Origin: Oscillospiraceae bacterium
GTDB lineage: Bacteria; Bacillota; Clostridia; Oscillospirales; Ruminococcaceae
Assembly (NCBI GenBank): GCA_017427265.1
Contig: JAFRTG010000010.1
Location: 1 to 64,000, forward strand
DNA length: 64,000 bases
Reading direction: 5' to 3'
Shown: positions 26,028 to 34,365 of the stretch, piece by piece
How the letters are laid out: each line of letters opens with the position of its first letter
How positions within the stretch are numbered: the stretch's first letter is position 1
Position numbers and translations under genes: made by a program
The notes under the pieces: model-generated
Databases searched by the model: none
Told to the model about the DNA's origin: nothing
What the model saw: the letters and a program-made list of their open reading frames with translations, nothing else

Positions 26028-27791
26028 ATGGCACTGGACGGTGCATTTCTGTTCTGCATCAGACAGGAGATTGAAACACTGATCGGCAGCAGAATCGACA
26101 AAATCTATCAGCCTGCACGGGACGAACTGATTCTCTCGTTCCGTGCAAAGGGCGGAGCAAAGCGCGTGCTGTTTTCTGTCTCGGCGGATGCAGCGCGCGT
26201 TCATATCACGGAGACAAATCCGGAAAACCCCGCGCAGCCGCCGATGTTCTGTATGCTTCTGCGCAAGCATCTGAGCGGCGGCAAGCTGGAAGCCGTCGAG
26301 CAGGACGGCCTTGAGCGCATTCTGCGCTTCCGCATCCGGTGCAGCAATGAAATGGGCGATTCTATTCTGCTGACGCTGGTTGTCGAGATCATGGGACGCT
26401 TCTCCAATGTGATTCTCGTCAACGAGCACGGCCGGATCATTGACAGTCTGCGCCGTGTCGATGAGGAAATCTCGCGTGTCAGACTGGTTCTGCCGGCGAT
26501 GGAATACACCGCACCGCCGCGCGAGGACCGCATCTGTATGCTGAACTGCACCGATGATGAAATCCGCAGAAAAATCGCTGAGCTCCCGCAGATGTCGTTT
26601 ACAAAGGCGGTAATCCGGTTGTTTGAGGGCGTCTCCCCTGTCGTTGCAAGGGAATGGGAATTCTACACCGGCCGCGGCGAGGAACTGACCTTCCCGCTGA
26701 CCGCCGAGCAGACCGAGCGCTTTCTGTTCACGGTTCATCAGACGCAGACGGCGCTGCAGCATCCTGATCAACGAAAATATACGGTTCTGCGTACAAAAGA
26801 AGGCCGCCTGAAAGAATTTTCATACCTGCATATTGCGCAGTACGGCACGCTGATGGTCACAGCAGCGTATCTGTCCGCCAGCACGCTGCTGGATGCGTTT
26901 TACGCACAGCGCGACCACTATGCAAGAATGCATCAGCGTGCAAACGATCTGTTCCGGTTCCTCGTCAACCTCTCCGAACGCACCGCAAAGCGCGTAGCAA
27001 ACCAGAAGGAGGAGCTTCTCAGCTGCGATTCGATGGAGACCGACCGCCGCCGCGGCGATCTGATCTCCGCCAATCTGTACCGCATCACACGCGGCGACAG
27101 CGTCGCAAGAGTTGAGGATTTTTATGACGAAGCCTGCCCGGTTACGGAGATTCTGCTGGATGTCCGTCTGACGCCGGCGCAGAACGCACAGGCATACTAT
27201 AAAAAGTACAGAAAAGCCTGCACGGCAAAGAAAAAGCTCACCGAGCTGATCGCAGCCGGCGAGCAGGAACAGCAATATATTGACAGCGTGTTCGACGCGC
27301 TGACCCGTGCAGAATGCGAATCCGATATTGCGCAGCTGCGGATTGAGCTGACGGAGCAGGGCTATCTGCGGGAGAACCGGAAGGCCGGCAAGCCGCCGAA
27401 GCCGATGCAGCCGCTTCATTTCCGTTCGTCAGACGGCTTTGATATCTATGTCGGCCGCAACAACAAACAGAACGATCAGCTGACGCTGAAATTTGCAGCA
27501 AAATCGGACATCTGGCTGCATACGCAGCTGGTGCACGGCGCGCATGTCATCCTCTGCACAGACGGTCAGGAGCCGCCTGACCGCACGGTCACGGAGGCGG
27601 CAATCCTTGCAGCATACTATAGTAAAGGGCGTGAGTCTGCACAGGTCAAGGTCGATTACTGTCCGGCTCGGTTTGTCAAAAAGCCGGGCGGCGCAAGACC
27701 CGGCATGGTGATCTATACGAACTATCAGACTGCGTTTGTCGATCCGGATGCCGCGCTCGCTGAGACACTGCGCGTTGCGGACGGCGGATAA
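26028..27791 (+). CDS. rqcH: RqcH (NFACT family, Rqc2 homologue), ribosome-associated quality control
   Basis: A 587-residue NFACT protein. In Bacillus subtilis, RqcH binds stalled 50S subunits and recruits alanyl-tRNA to add C-terminal alanine tails that mark nascent chains for proteolysis. Visible: NFACT-N from the start (DGAFLFCIRQEIETLIGSRIDKIYQP; MFCMLLRKHLSGG), a central coiled-coil/HhH region (~300-470), and the C-terminal NFACT-R domain (HFRSSDGFDIYVGRNNKQNDQL; KSDIWLH; HVIL; AAYYSKGR; VDYCPARFVKKPGG). Older annotation calls it fibronectin-binding protein. ATG 26028 follows AAAGGAG. It ends in a terminator shared with convergent genes. Confidence 0.93.
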   Translation: MALDGAFLFCIRQEIETLIGSRIDKIYQPARDELILSFRAKGGAKRVLFSVSADAARVHITETNPENPAQPPMFCMLLRKHLSGGKLEAVEQDGLERILRFRIRCSNEMGDSILLTLVVEIMGRFSNVILVNEHGRIIDSLRRVDEEISRVRLVLPAMEYTAPPREDRICMLNCTDDEIRRKIAELPQMSFTKAVIRLFEGVSPVVAREWEFYTGRGEELTFPLTAEQTERFLFTVHQTQTALQHPDQRKYTVLRTKEGRLKEFSYLHIAQYGTLMVTAAYLSASTLLDAFYAQRDHYARMHQRANDLFRFLVNLSERTAKRVANQKEELLSCDSMETDRRRGDLISANLYRITRGDSVARVEDFYDEACPVTEILLDVRLTPAQNAQAYYKKYRKACTAKKKLTELIAAGEQEQQYIDSVFDALTRAECESDIAQLRIELTEQGYLRENRKAGKPPKPMQPLHFRSSDGFDIYVGRNNKQNDQLTLKFAAKSDIWLHTQLVHGAHVILCTDGQEPPDRTVTEAAILAAYYSKGRESAQVKVDYCPARFVKKPGGARPGMVIYTNYQTAFVDPDAALAETLRVADGG

Positions 27792-27821
27792 GCCGACGCC
27801 CGCAGCAACGAATATGATACG

Positions 27822-27858
27822 TAAGCCCCCGGAGCAAAATACATGCTTCGGGGGCTTA
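27822..27858. terminator. Bidirectional terminator between convergent genes
   Basis: 14-bp stem with one mismatch (TAAGCCCCCGGAGC / GCTTCGGGGGCTTA), 9-base loop, between the rqcH stop and the stop of the minus-strand operon. Confidence 0.75.
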
Positions 27859-27862
27859 GGTA

Positions 27863-28195
27863 TTATTCTGTTTTGTCTGCATTCTTTTTGGATTCCCGGA
27901 TTTGCCTGCGAAGGCGTCTGGAAATCTCGCGCCAGATATCATCGAACTCGCCGTCCATGTTCATCCACTGATCGAACATGTCCGCCCGCCTTGCACATTC
28001 CGTCAGTGCCGCCTGCAGATACCATTCCTCCAGCGGCTTGCGCGAGTTGACATAGTCCAGAATATCCTCTGTTGCCTGCTGACTGAAAAACTCCGCCGCA
28101 CGCTCTTCATATGTCGTGATCTGAAACGGCCTGCTGAAATCCCTGACAACATGCGCTTCACGCCACGCATCAATGACCTCGTCTGTGATTTTCAT
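27863..28195 (-). CDS. Small acidic protein of unknown function
   Basis: A 110-residue, mostly helical, charged protein (AWREAHVVRDFSRPFQITTYEERAAEF; EEWYLQAALTECARRADMFDQW). No signal or membrane segment. Its ATG lies inside the 3' end of the mscS gene (26-base overlap), so it is the last gene of the tex operon and translationally coupled. Family not recognised. The overlap and even codon pattern support a real gene. Confidence 0.6.
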   Translation of the reverse strand: MKITDEVIDAWREAHVVRDFSRPFQITTYEERAAEFFSQQATEDILDYVNSRKPLEEWYLQAALTECARRADMFDQWMNMDGEFDDIWREISRRLRRQIRESKKNADKTE

Positions 28196-29063
28196 GCTGT
28201 TTCGTCCTTTCCGTCGGCGTTACAGGATTCGTGTGCACATCAATCTGCGGGAACGGAATCGCAATACCGGCAGCATCCAGTGCCGTTTTGGCTGTTTCGC
28301 GCAAAACAGGTGCTGCGGTAAAATAATCATTTTTGCCGACCCACGCATAGAGCATCAGCTCAACACCGTTATCGCCGAGCGCATCCACAACAACACTCGG
28401 TTCCGGCTGCTGAATGAAATCCAGCTTGTTCACCGCCGTCAGCAGCGCATAACGAACCGTATCGAGACCGGCAGAATAAGGAACCGTGACCTTCACATTC
28501 AGACGCAGCTTGCCCTTCTGCGACAGGTTGACAACCGCGCCGGACGAAACCATGCTGTTCGGCAGATACACACTGCGGTTATCGCGTGTTGTCAGCTTGG
28601 TATACAGAATTGTGACGGCTTCCACATAGCCCTCCTGCCCGTCCGCAATGATGTAGTCCCCTGCCTGAAACGGTTTCGCCAGCATCAGAATAAATCCGCC
28701 TGCCATATTGGACAGGCTGCCCTGCAGCGCCAGACCGATCGTCACACCGGCTGCACCGAGCAGCGTCACGACCGAGGCCGCCGGAACACCGAGCAGCGAC
28801 AGGCAGATCATAAGAAGAATCACAAGCAGCAGGATTCGTGCGAAAGACTGCCCGAAGCTGATTGCCGCTGCATTGACCTTTGCCCGCTTCATCGCATGGC
28901 GCAGCAAACCAACCAGAAGCCGGGCAATCAGAACGCCGATCAGAAATACGATGACAGAAATCAGCAGCGTCGGCATAAATTTTACGAGCTTTTCGCCAAG
29001 CTCATAGAGAACGCCGGTTGTATGCTCCAGCGCCTCGTGACCTGCTTCCAGCTGTTCCGCCAT
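28170..29063 (-). CDS. Small-conductance mechanosensitive channel, MscS family
   Basis: A 297-residue channel that opens under membrane tension to release solutes on hypo-osmotic shock. Three helices at the N-terminus end in the pore helix TM3 with the Gly/Ala pattern ASVVTLLGAAGVTIGLALQGSLSNMAGGF, followed by the MscS beta domain (FQAGDYIIADGQEGYVEAVTILYTKLTTRDNRSVYLPNSMV) and alpha/beta C-terminus. The ATG 29063 follows GAGGAGGG; an 18-codon longer frame has no ribosome site. It starts one base after the stop of the phosphoesterase gene. Confidence 0.92.
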   Translation of the reverse strand: MAEQLEAGHEALEHTTGVLYELGEKLVKFMPTLLISVIVFLIGVLIARLLVGLLRHAMKRAKVNAAAISFGQSFARILLLVILLMICLSLLGVPAASVVTLLGAAGVTIGLALQGSLSNMAGGFILMLAKPFQAGDYIIADGQEGYVEAVTILYTKLTTRDNRSVYLPNSMVSSGAVVNLSQKGKLRLNVKVTVPYSAGLDTVRYALLTAVNKLDFIQQPEPSVVVDALGDNGVELMLYAWVGKNDYFTAAPVLRETAKTALDAAGIAIPFPQIDVHTNPVTPTERTKQHENHRRGH

Positions 29064-29064
29064 A

Positions 29065-29808
29065 TTATCCCTCCTCTGCGGTTTCTTCGGGCTCCGCCGG
29101 AATTTCCGCCGCGTCATACTGCGCAGAGATTGCCTTGCCCTGTGTATCCTTCAGCGGATAGATCTCATCAAATACCGCATAATACTTGACCGGAACATAG
29201 CGGTTCAGATGGCACTTTCCGAAATACCACTGCTTAAAATTGCAGATCTGGGTCAGATCCTCAAAGAAGGCATGTACCTCAAGCCGCTGCATCATATCGA
29301 CGCGCAGACAGTCCTTGAGCGACGCGGGCGGCTCATGCGTAATGATGTAATCGACCGTATTGTCATGCGCCTTGAGGTTTTCAGCTGCATGAATGATTTC
29401 TTCATAGGTCGGCTGCTCGCGCTCCCACCAGTTTTCGGCGGTGCGGTATTCAAAATCCTGACTGTGTCCGCCGCCGAACGTGAAGAAGTTCTTGCCGCAG
29501 AGCGTATAGATCTCACCGCGAAGGAGATGCACAAGATTCGGTGCAATGACACGCGCCTGACCGCCGTTCCACTCTGAGACCGGGTATTCTTCGAGCATGT
29601 CAAAATTTTCGTGGCAGCCGTCCACAAAGGCAACCGTGTATTTCAGCTCCGTCAGCTTTTGGCGGAATTTCTGCTCCTTCTTGGAATCGTCCCAGAAAAA
29701 GCCGAAATCGCCGCAGACAATCAGGATATCGTTTTCGTCCGCCTTTTTGAGCAGCGTATTCTTGAAGCGTGTAAAATCGCCGTGGGTATCGCCGGTTACA
29801 TAAACCAT
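29065..29808 (-). CDS. Calcineurin-like metallophosphoesterase
   Basis: A 247-residue predicted phosphoesterase with the dinuclear-metal motifs VTGDTHGD (residues 4-11), VCGDFGFFW, DGCHENFD (the GNH motif as GCH-E-N), GGGHSQD and YIITHEPP. Substrate unknown; relatives cleave phosphomonoesters or diesters. It lies in an operon after tex and a small membrane protein and directly before mscS. The ATG at 29808 is the natural start because the motif begins at once. Confidence 0.85.
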   Translation of the reverse strand: MVYVTGDTHGDFTRFKNTLLKKADENDILIVCGDFGFFWDDSKKEQKFRQKLTELKYTVAFVDGCHENFDMLEEYPVSEWNGGQARVIAPNLVHLLRGEIYTLCGKNFFTFGGGHSQDFEYRTAENWWEREQPTYEEIIHAAENLKAHDNTVDYIITHEPPASLKDCLRVDMMQRLEVHAFFEDLTQICNFKQWYFGKCHLNRYVPVKYYAVFDEIYPLKDTQGKAISAQYDAAEIPAEPEETAEEG

Positions 29809-29828
29809 AGAGTTCTCCTTTATGATAC

Positions 29829-30239
29829 TTATATTTCACAAAAGCCGTATCCGGTTTTACGGGGACGCAGCAGCAGGAACAGCCCGCCGGAGAGCAGCGT
29901 CACACCGCCGGAAAGCAGCAAATTGCTGACCATGCCGTCCGCCTTCACCAGTTCTCCGGTATCCGGATCGTTCAGCACAGCAATCTCCGTGCCGTAATAC
30001 TGCTCAACATGGTTCCGGTCACCGAACGGAAACGGAAGTGCCGGTTCATTCTGATGCAGTGTTCCGTGCGCATCGGTATAGTCCCCGAAAACCGTGCCGT
30101 CCGGCAGCCCGATGAATGTCACGGTCAGCGTTGTGCGGTACCAGTTCCGCGTTTTCAGAAGCGACCGCGCAGACCGGACAGTCAGAAGCAGCGCACCGGC
30201 AAACACCGGCAGCATCAGGATCCGCAGCAGCTTTTTCAT
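29829..30239 (-). CDS. Small membrane protein, DUF3592-like
   Basis: A 136-residue protein with hydrophobic helices at both ends (LLRILMLPVFAGALLL and LLLSGGVTLLSGGLFLLL) and an extracytoplasmic beta-rich middle: TLTVTFIGLPDGTVFGDYTDAHGTLHQNE, YYGTEIAVLNDPDTGE. This arrangement resembles DUF3592 proteins; function is unknown. The ATG 30239 begins one base after the tex stop codon, so translation follows from tex; a start seven codons earlier would overlap tex. Confidence 0.6.
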   Translation of the reverse strand: MKKLLRILMLPVFAGALLLTVRSARSLLKTRNWYRTTLTVTFIGLPDGTVFGDYTDAHGTLHQNEPALPFPFGDRNHVEQYYGTEIAVLNDPDTGELVKADGMVSNLLLSGGVTLLSGGLFLLLRPRKTGYGFCEI

Positions 30240-30240
30240 T

Positions 30241-32421
30241 TCAGCTTGATGCCTCCACACCTTCCTGCGAAACGCCCTTCATCGTCAGGCTGATGCGCTT
30301 GCGCTTGGCATCGACCTCCATGACGCGGACGCGGACAATCTGTCCGACCTTGACAATATCCAGCGGATGCTTGATAAATCTGTTCGCAAGCTGCGACACA
30401 TGGACAAGGCCGTCCTCATGGACGCCGATATCGACAAATGCACCGAAATCAATGATATTGCGCACCGTGCCGACCAGCTCCATGCCGGGCTTCAGATCTT
30501 CAACCGTCATGATGTCGCCGCTGCGCATCAGAGGCTTGGGTAGCTCATCACGCGGGTCGCGGCCGGGCTTCTGCAGCTCCTTGACAATGTCGCGGAGCGT
30601 CGGTTCACCGATGCCGAGACGCGCTGCCATATCCCGGCAGCCCTGCTTTGTAACCGCTTCGCTCAGTCTGCCGAGATCCCCGCCGATATCGGCAAGCGAA
30701 TAGCCGCATTCCTTCAGCAGCGCTTCGGCAGCAGCATAGCTTTCCGGGTGTACACCGGTATTGTCCAGCGGATTCTTGCCGTCCCGCACGCGCAGGAAGC
30801 CCGCACAGAGCTCATAGGCCTTTGCACCGAGCTTCGGCACCTTCAAAAGCGATTTTCTGCTCGTAAATGCGCCGTTTTCCTCACGGTATGCGACAATATT
30901 GTGCGCAATGCCGCTGTGAATGCCGGAAATGTAAGAGAGCAGAGATCCGGATGCCGTATTCAGATCAACACCGACCGCATTGACGCAGTCCTCGACCACA
31001 CCGGTCAGAGACTCATTCAGTCTTGCAGGGGGCATGTCATGCTGATATTCGCCGACACCGATTGCTTTCGGCTCGATCTTGACAAGCTCTGCAAGCGGAT
31101 CCTGCAAACGGCGTGCAATGGATACTGCGCTTCTCAGCGCAACGTCATAATCCGGGAATTCCTCCGCAGCCAGCTTGGAGGCCGAATACACAGAAGCACC
31201 CGCCTCGCTGACGACCATATATGCAGCTTTGCATTCCGGCAGCTCATGCAGAATCTCTGAAACGACCTGCTCGGATTCACGCGAGGCCGTGCCGTTTCCG
31301 ATAGCAATCGCCTCAACATGATGCTGCTGAATCAGACGTTTCAGCTTGATTTTTCCGCCCTCAACAGCCTGCTTCGAGTTTGCCGTGATATACACAACAT
31401 CCGTCGCAAGTACCTTGCCGGTCGGATCGACCACAGCGACCTTGCAGCCGGTCCGGAAGCCGGGGTCAAGGCCGAGGGTAATCATGCCCTTCATCGGCGG
31501 CTGCAGCAAAAGCTGCCGCAGATTGGAGGCAAACACTGTGATCGCCTGCTCCGCCGCATCCTCTGTCAGAGAGGCTCGTACCTCACGCTGCACGGCAGGC
31601 AGAAGCGACTTTTTATATGCTTCCAGCGCAGATGTCTCCACAAGACATCCTGCCGGGCTCTGATTCTTCACATAAGCCTTTGTTACAATCTGCTCGCCGA
31701 GCCCCTCCGGCATCACAACGGAAACCTTGAGATAGCCCTCCTTCTCGCCGCGGTTGACAGCCAGCACACGATGCTTCGCAATTTTTTCGACCTGCTCTGC
31801 ATAGTCATAGTAATTCCGGTAAACACTGTCCTCATCCGGATCTGTTGCCTTGACCGTCAGGCTGCCGCGCAGTCCGAGGACATTCCGCAGCCGCTTGCGC
31901 AGATCGGCATCGTCGGAGACCGTTTCCGCAATGATATCGCAGGCGCCTGCAAGCGCCGCTTCTGCATCCGGAACTTCCTTTTCCGGATCGACAAAGGCTG
32001 CGGCCTCCTGCTCCGGATTCGTTTTCATATTCTGCTCCATGAGCAGCATCGCCAGCGGCTCCAGACCGCGTGCCTTTGCAACAGAAGCCTTCGTTTTGCG
32101 CTTCTGCTTATAGGGGCGGTAGAGATCCTCAACCTCAACGAGCGTTTTCGCCGCAGAAATCGCTGCGGCAAGCTCCGGCGTCATTTTTTCGAGCGCCGTG
32201 ATCGCATCGGTAATCTCCTGCTTGCGCTCCTCCAGCTTCCGCAGATAGTTCAGGCGGTCACTGAGCGCGTGCAGCGTCTGGTCATCGAGCGAGCCGGTCT
32301 GCTCCTTGCGGTAACGTGCAATAAACGGAACGGTCTTGCCGTCGTCAAGCAGCGCAACAGCATGTGCGACCTGTTCCTCACGCAGTTTCATTTCTTCTGC
32401 AATTTGTTTCAAAATATCCAT
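30241..32421 (-). CDS. tex: Tex-family transcription accessory protein (S1 RNA-binding)
   Basis: A 726-residue protein with the standard Tex order: helical N-terminus (DILKQIAEEMKLREEQV; TVPFIARYRKEQTGSLD), YqgF/RuvC-like domain (TLGLDPGFRTGCKVAVVD), helix-hairpin-helix repeats (NAVGVDLNTASGSLLSYISGI; LLKVPKLGAKAYELCAGFLR) and a C-terminal S1 domain (GMELVGTVRNIIDFGAFVDIGVHEDGLVHVSQL). It binds nucleic acid and affects transcription and translation of many genes. ATG 32421 follows GGAGG and was preferred over an in-frame start 42 codons upstream, which would lie before the promoter. First gene of a five-gene operon. Confidence 0.95.
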   Translation of the reverse strand: MDILKQIAEEMKLREEQVAHAVALLDDGKTVPFIARYRKEQTGSLDDQTLHALSDRLNYLRKLEERKQEITDAITALEKMTPELAAAISAAKTLVEVEDLYRPYKQKRKTKASVAKARGLEPLAMLLMEQNMKTNPEQEAAAFVDPEKEVPDAEAALAGACDIIAETVSDDADLRKRLRNVLGLRGSLTVKATDPDEDSVYRNYYDYAEQVEKIAKHRVLAVNRGEKEGYLKVSVVMPEGLGEQIVTKAYVKNQSPAGCLVETSALEAYKKSLLPAVQREVRASLTEDAAEQAITVFASNLRQLLLQPPMKGMITLGLDPGFRTGCKVAVVDPTGKVLATDVVYITANSKQAVEGGKIKLKRLIQQHHVEAIAIGNGTASRESEQVVSEILHELPECKAAYMVVSEAGASVYSASKLAAEEFPDYDVALRSAVSIARRLQDPLAELVKIEPKAIGVGEYQHDMPPARLNESLTGVVEDCVNAVGVDLNTASGSLLSYISGIHSGIAHNIVAYREENGAFTSRKSLLKVPKLGAKAYELCAGFLRVRDGKNPLDNTGVHPESYAAAEALLKECGYSLADIGGDLGRLSEAVTKQGCRDMAARLGIGEPTLRDIVKELQKPGRDPRDELPKPLMRSGDIMTVEDLKPGMELVGTVRNIIDFGAFVDIGVHEDGLVHVSQLANRFIKHPLDIVKVGQIVRVRVMEVDAKRKRISLTMKGVSQEGVEASS

Positions 32422-32463
32422 ATTCTGCCTCCGGTTCATTCTTTGCTGTATCGCATTGTTCTT

Positions 32464-32492
32464 ATTATACCAGATTTTTGAAAAAAAGTCAC
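32464..32492 (-). promoter_or_regulatory. Candidate tex promoter
   Basis: On the minus strand GTGACT (32487-32492), 17 bases, TATAAT (32464-32469), about 40 bases before the tex start. The -35 box is weak. Confidence 0.5.
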
Positions 32493-32614
32493 CCGATTCC
32501 TGTCGATTTGCGATTTTTGCGGTGCGATTTGTGTAAAAAAGCAACAAGTTTCACCGTGACAGGACGGATTCACGAATTTTTCAAAAAAATTTCTGTGATT
32601 TTGCAAAAAAACAC

Positions 32615-32643
32615 TTGCATTTTTTTGTGAAGTATGCTAAAAT
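32615..32643 (+). promoter_or_regulatory. Promoter of the ddl-like gene cluster
   Basis: TTGCAT (32615-32620), 17 bases, TAAAAT (32638-32643). The transcript has a ~185-base leader before the ATG at 32836. Confidence 0.6.
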
Positions 32644-32663
32644 AGAGGAGTAAGAAAAAATGC

Positions 32664-32703
32664 CGTGAACCCTGCTGCTTCTGCGTGTTCACGCACTTTT
32701 TTC
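32664..32703 (+). terminator. Leader terminator, possible attenuator
   Basis: A stem CGTGAAC / GTTCACG with a 16-base loop is followed by CACTTTTTTCG. It lies only ~20 bases after the predicted transcription start and ~130 bases before the ddl-like gene, so it could stop most transcripts early. A two-codon frame (ATG CCG TGA) overlaps its left arm. The rest of the 32422-32835 gap shows nothing else coding. Confidence 0.5.
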
Positions 32704-32835
32704 GTGATTTCAGCGTTTTTCATTGGTTTCTGCGCTTTCGCATCAGAATAATGCACAAATAGCAAAATGCCCAAAAGAACGAAAGAATCCAACATCAGAC
32801 GCATGATCTCATCATCTTGAAAGGGGCTGCACGCT

Positions 32836-33858
32836 ATGGCAAAACTCCGGCTGCTGATTCTTTTCGGCGGCGCAACCAATGAATATGAAAACTCATGTAC
32901 CACGGCTGTCTCGATTCTGCGCACTTTGCAGGACGAACAGTACGAGATTGTTCCGGTCGGTATCAGCAAAAAAGGCAGATGGTTCTTTTTTCCGGGAGAT
33001 ATTGACGAAATCGAAAACGGAACATGGAGCGAAAATCCCGACTGCTCCCCTGCCGTGCTCTCTCCGGATCCCGCGCACCGCGGTGTTCTGATTCTTGAGG
33101 ACGGCAGCTATACGCTCAAGCGCATCGACGTCGTGTTCTCTGTTCTGCAGGGACGCTACGGCGAGGACGGGTCTGTTCAGGGGCTCTGTGAGCTCTCGCA
33201 TATCCCGTATGTCGGAAACGGCGTGCTCGGCTCGGCAGTCTGCCGGAACAAGGCATTCACCCATGCCCTGCTGAATGCAGCCGGTATCGCAACCCCGCAC
33301 TGGGTCGCGGTCTCTCAGCGGAATTTAAGTCAGCTGGAGCATGAATACGAACGAATCGAAAACAAGCTCGAATACCCGGTCTATGTCAAGCCGGCCGGCT
33401 GCAATGATTCCATCGCGTCCGGCCCTGCAAACAGCCGCGCAGAGCTTGCAGCGCATGTCAAGCGCGCCTTTACGCAGGACAGCACCGTCCTTGTCGAGGA
33501 ATATGTCAAGGGCAGAGAGTTCCGCATCGGCGTGTTCGGCTACGATCTCCCGTTCGCGTCATTCGTCGGTGAGATCACTGCGGACGGCATGACCGTTCCG
33601 GCCGAGCTCGACGACGCAACCTCGCAGACCATCCGTGAGCTTGCAATCACAGCCTATCAGACGCTTGAATGCCGCTCGCTGGCGCTGTTTGATATCTTCT
33701 GGACAGAGCGCGGCGATATCCTGTTCGGCGAGGTCAATACCATGCCGGAGCTGACGGAAAATGATATCTATCCGGAGCTGATGTCCGATCTTGGAATGCG
33801 TTACCGCTATCTGCTCGAAAAACTGATCGAGCAGGCAGTCGAACACGCAGACCGCTGA
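32836..33858 (+). CDS. D-alanine--D-alanine ligase-like ATP-grasp enzyme, divergent motifs
   Basis: A 340-residue ATP-grasp ligase of the Ddl family, which joins two D-amino acids for peptidoglycan. Order: N-terminal LLILFGGATNEYENSCTTA (usual GGxSxEHxVS); VVFSVLQGRYGEDGSVQGLCEL (usual FPxLHGxxGEDGxxQG); YPVYVKPAGCNDSIASG (usual PVFVKPANxGSSxG); and FGEVNTMPELTENDIYPEL (usual NEINTxPGFT). The overall fold is clear, but several normally invariant residues differ: LQG for LHG, NDS for GSS, MPEL for xPGF. It may be a second, specialised ligase or one with another substrate. ATG follows AAAGGGG. Head of a cluster with a DUF1934 gene and argS. Confidence 0.8.
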   Translation: MAKLRLLILFGGATNEYENSCTTAVSILRTLQDEQYEIVPVGISKKGRWFFFPGDIDEIENGTWSENPDCSPAVLSPDPAHRGVLILEDGSYTLKRIDVVFSVLQGRYGEDGSVQGLCELSHIPYVGNGVLGSAVCRNKAFTHALLNAAGIATPHWVAVSQRNLSQLEHEYERIENKLEYPVYVKPAGCNDSIASGPANSRAELAAHVKRAFTQDSTVLVEEYVKGREFRIGVFGYDLPFASFVGEITADGMTVPAELDDATSQTIRELAITAYQTLECRSLALFDIFWTERGDILFGEVNTMPELTENDIYPELMSDLGMRYRYLLEKLIEQAVEHADR

Positions 33859-33873
33859 GACGGAGGAACGAAT

Positions 33874-34320
33874 TTGGCAGGCAAACAAAGAAATGAAAAT
33901 GCCGTACTCCGCATCATCAGCACACAGACTGCGGACGGCGAGACGGACCGTTCGGAGCTGAACACCACGGCACATTACCGGTATTCACCCAATGAAACGG
34001 AAATTGTTTATACCGAGCTCGATGAAAACGGCAACGAAAACGGCGAAACGGTCATCACGGTGCTGGCGGACAACCTTGTCACCATCCACAAAACCGGCTT
34101 CACCGAGGCCGTCATGATTCTGGAATGCGGCAAGACACATGCCGTCCGGTACAATACGATGCTCGGCACAATGGATATGCTGCTCTGCGCACTGGATGTC
34201 AAGCAGGATCTGCACAGCAGCGGCGGAAGACTGCAGCTGCGGTATCTCATTGATATCGGAGAAGCATATTCCGCACAGAATTCGATAGATCTGCGTGTCA
34301 GCCTGCGCAGCAGCCGCTGA
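33874..34320 (+). CDS. DUF1934 (YwiB-like) protein
   Basis: A 148-residue beta-rich protein, probably a lipocalin-like barrel, with the family's typical strands: SELNTTAHYRYSPNETEIVYTE and MILECGKTHAVRYNTMLGTMDM. Function unknown. In many Firmicutes this gene sits directly before argS (ywiB-argS in Bacillus), as here, which supports the assignment. The start is TTG 33874, seven bases after GGAGG; no ATG is in frame nearby. Confidence 0.8.
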   Translation: MAGKQRNENAVLRIISTQTADGETDRSELNTTAHYRYSPNETEIVYTELDENGNENGETVITVLADNLVTIHKTGFTEAVMILECGKTHAVRYNTMLGTMDMLLCALDVKQDLHSSGGRLQLRYLIDIGEAYSAQNSIDLRVSLRSSR

Positions 34321-34365
34321 CACTGCTCATATCAATCACATACAGCTACGGAAGGAGTGCTGCAA

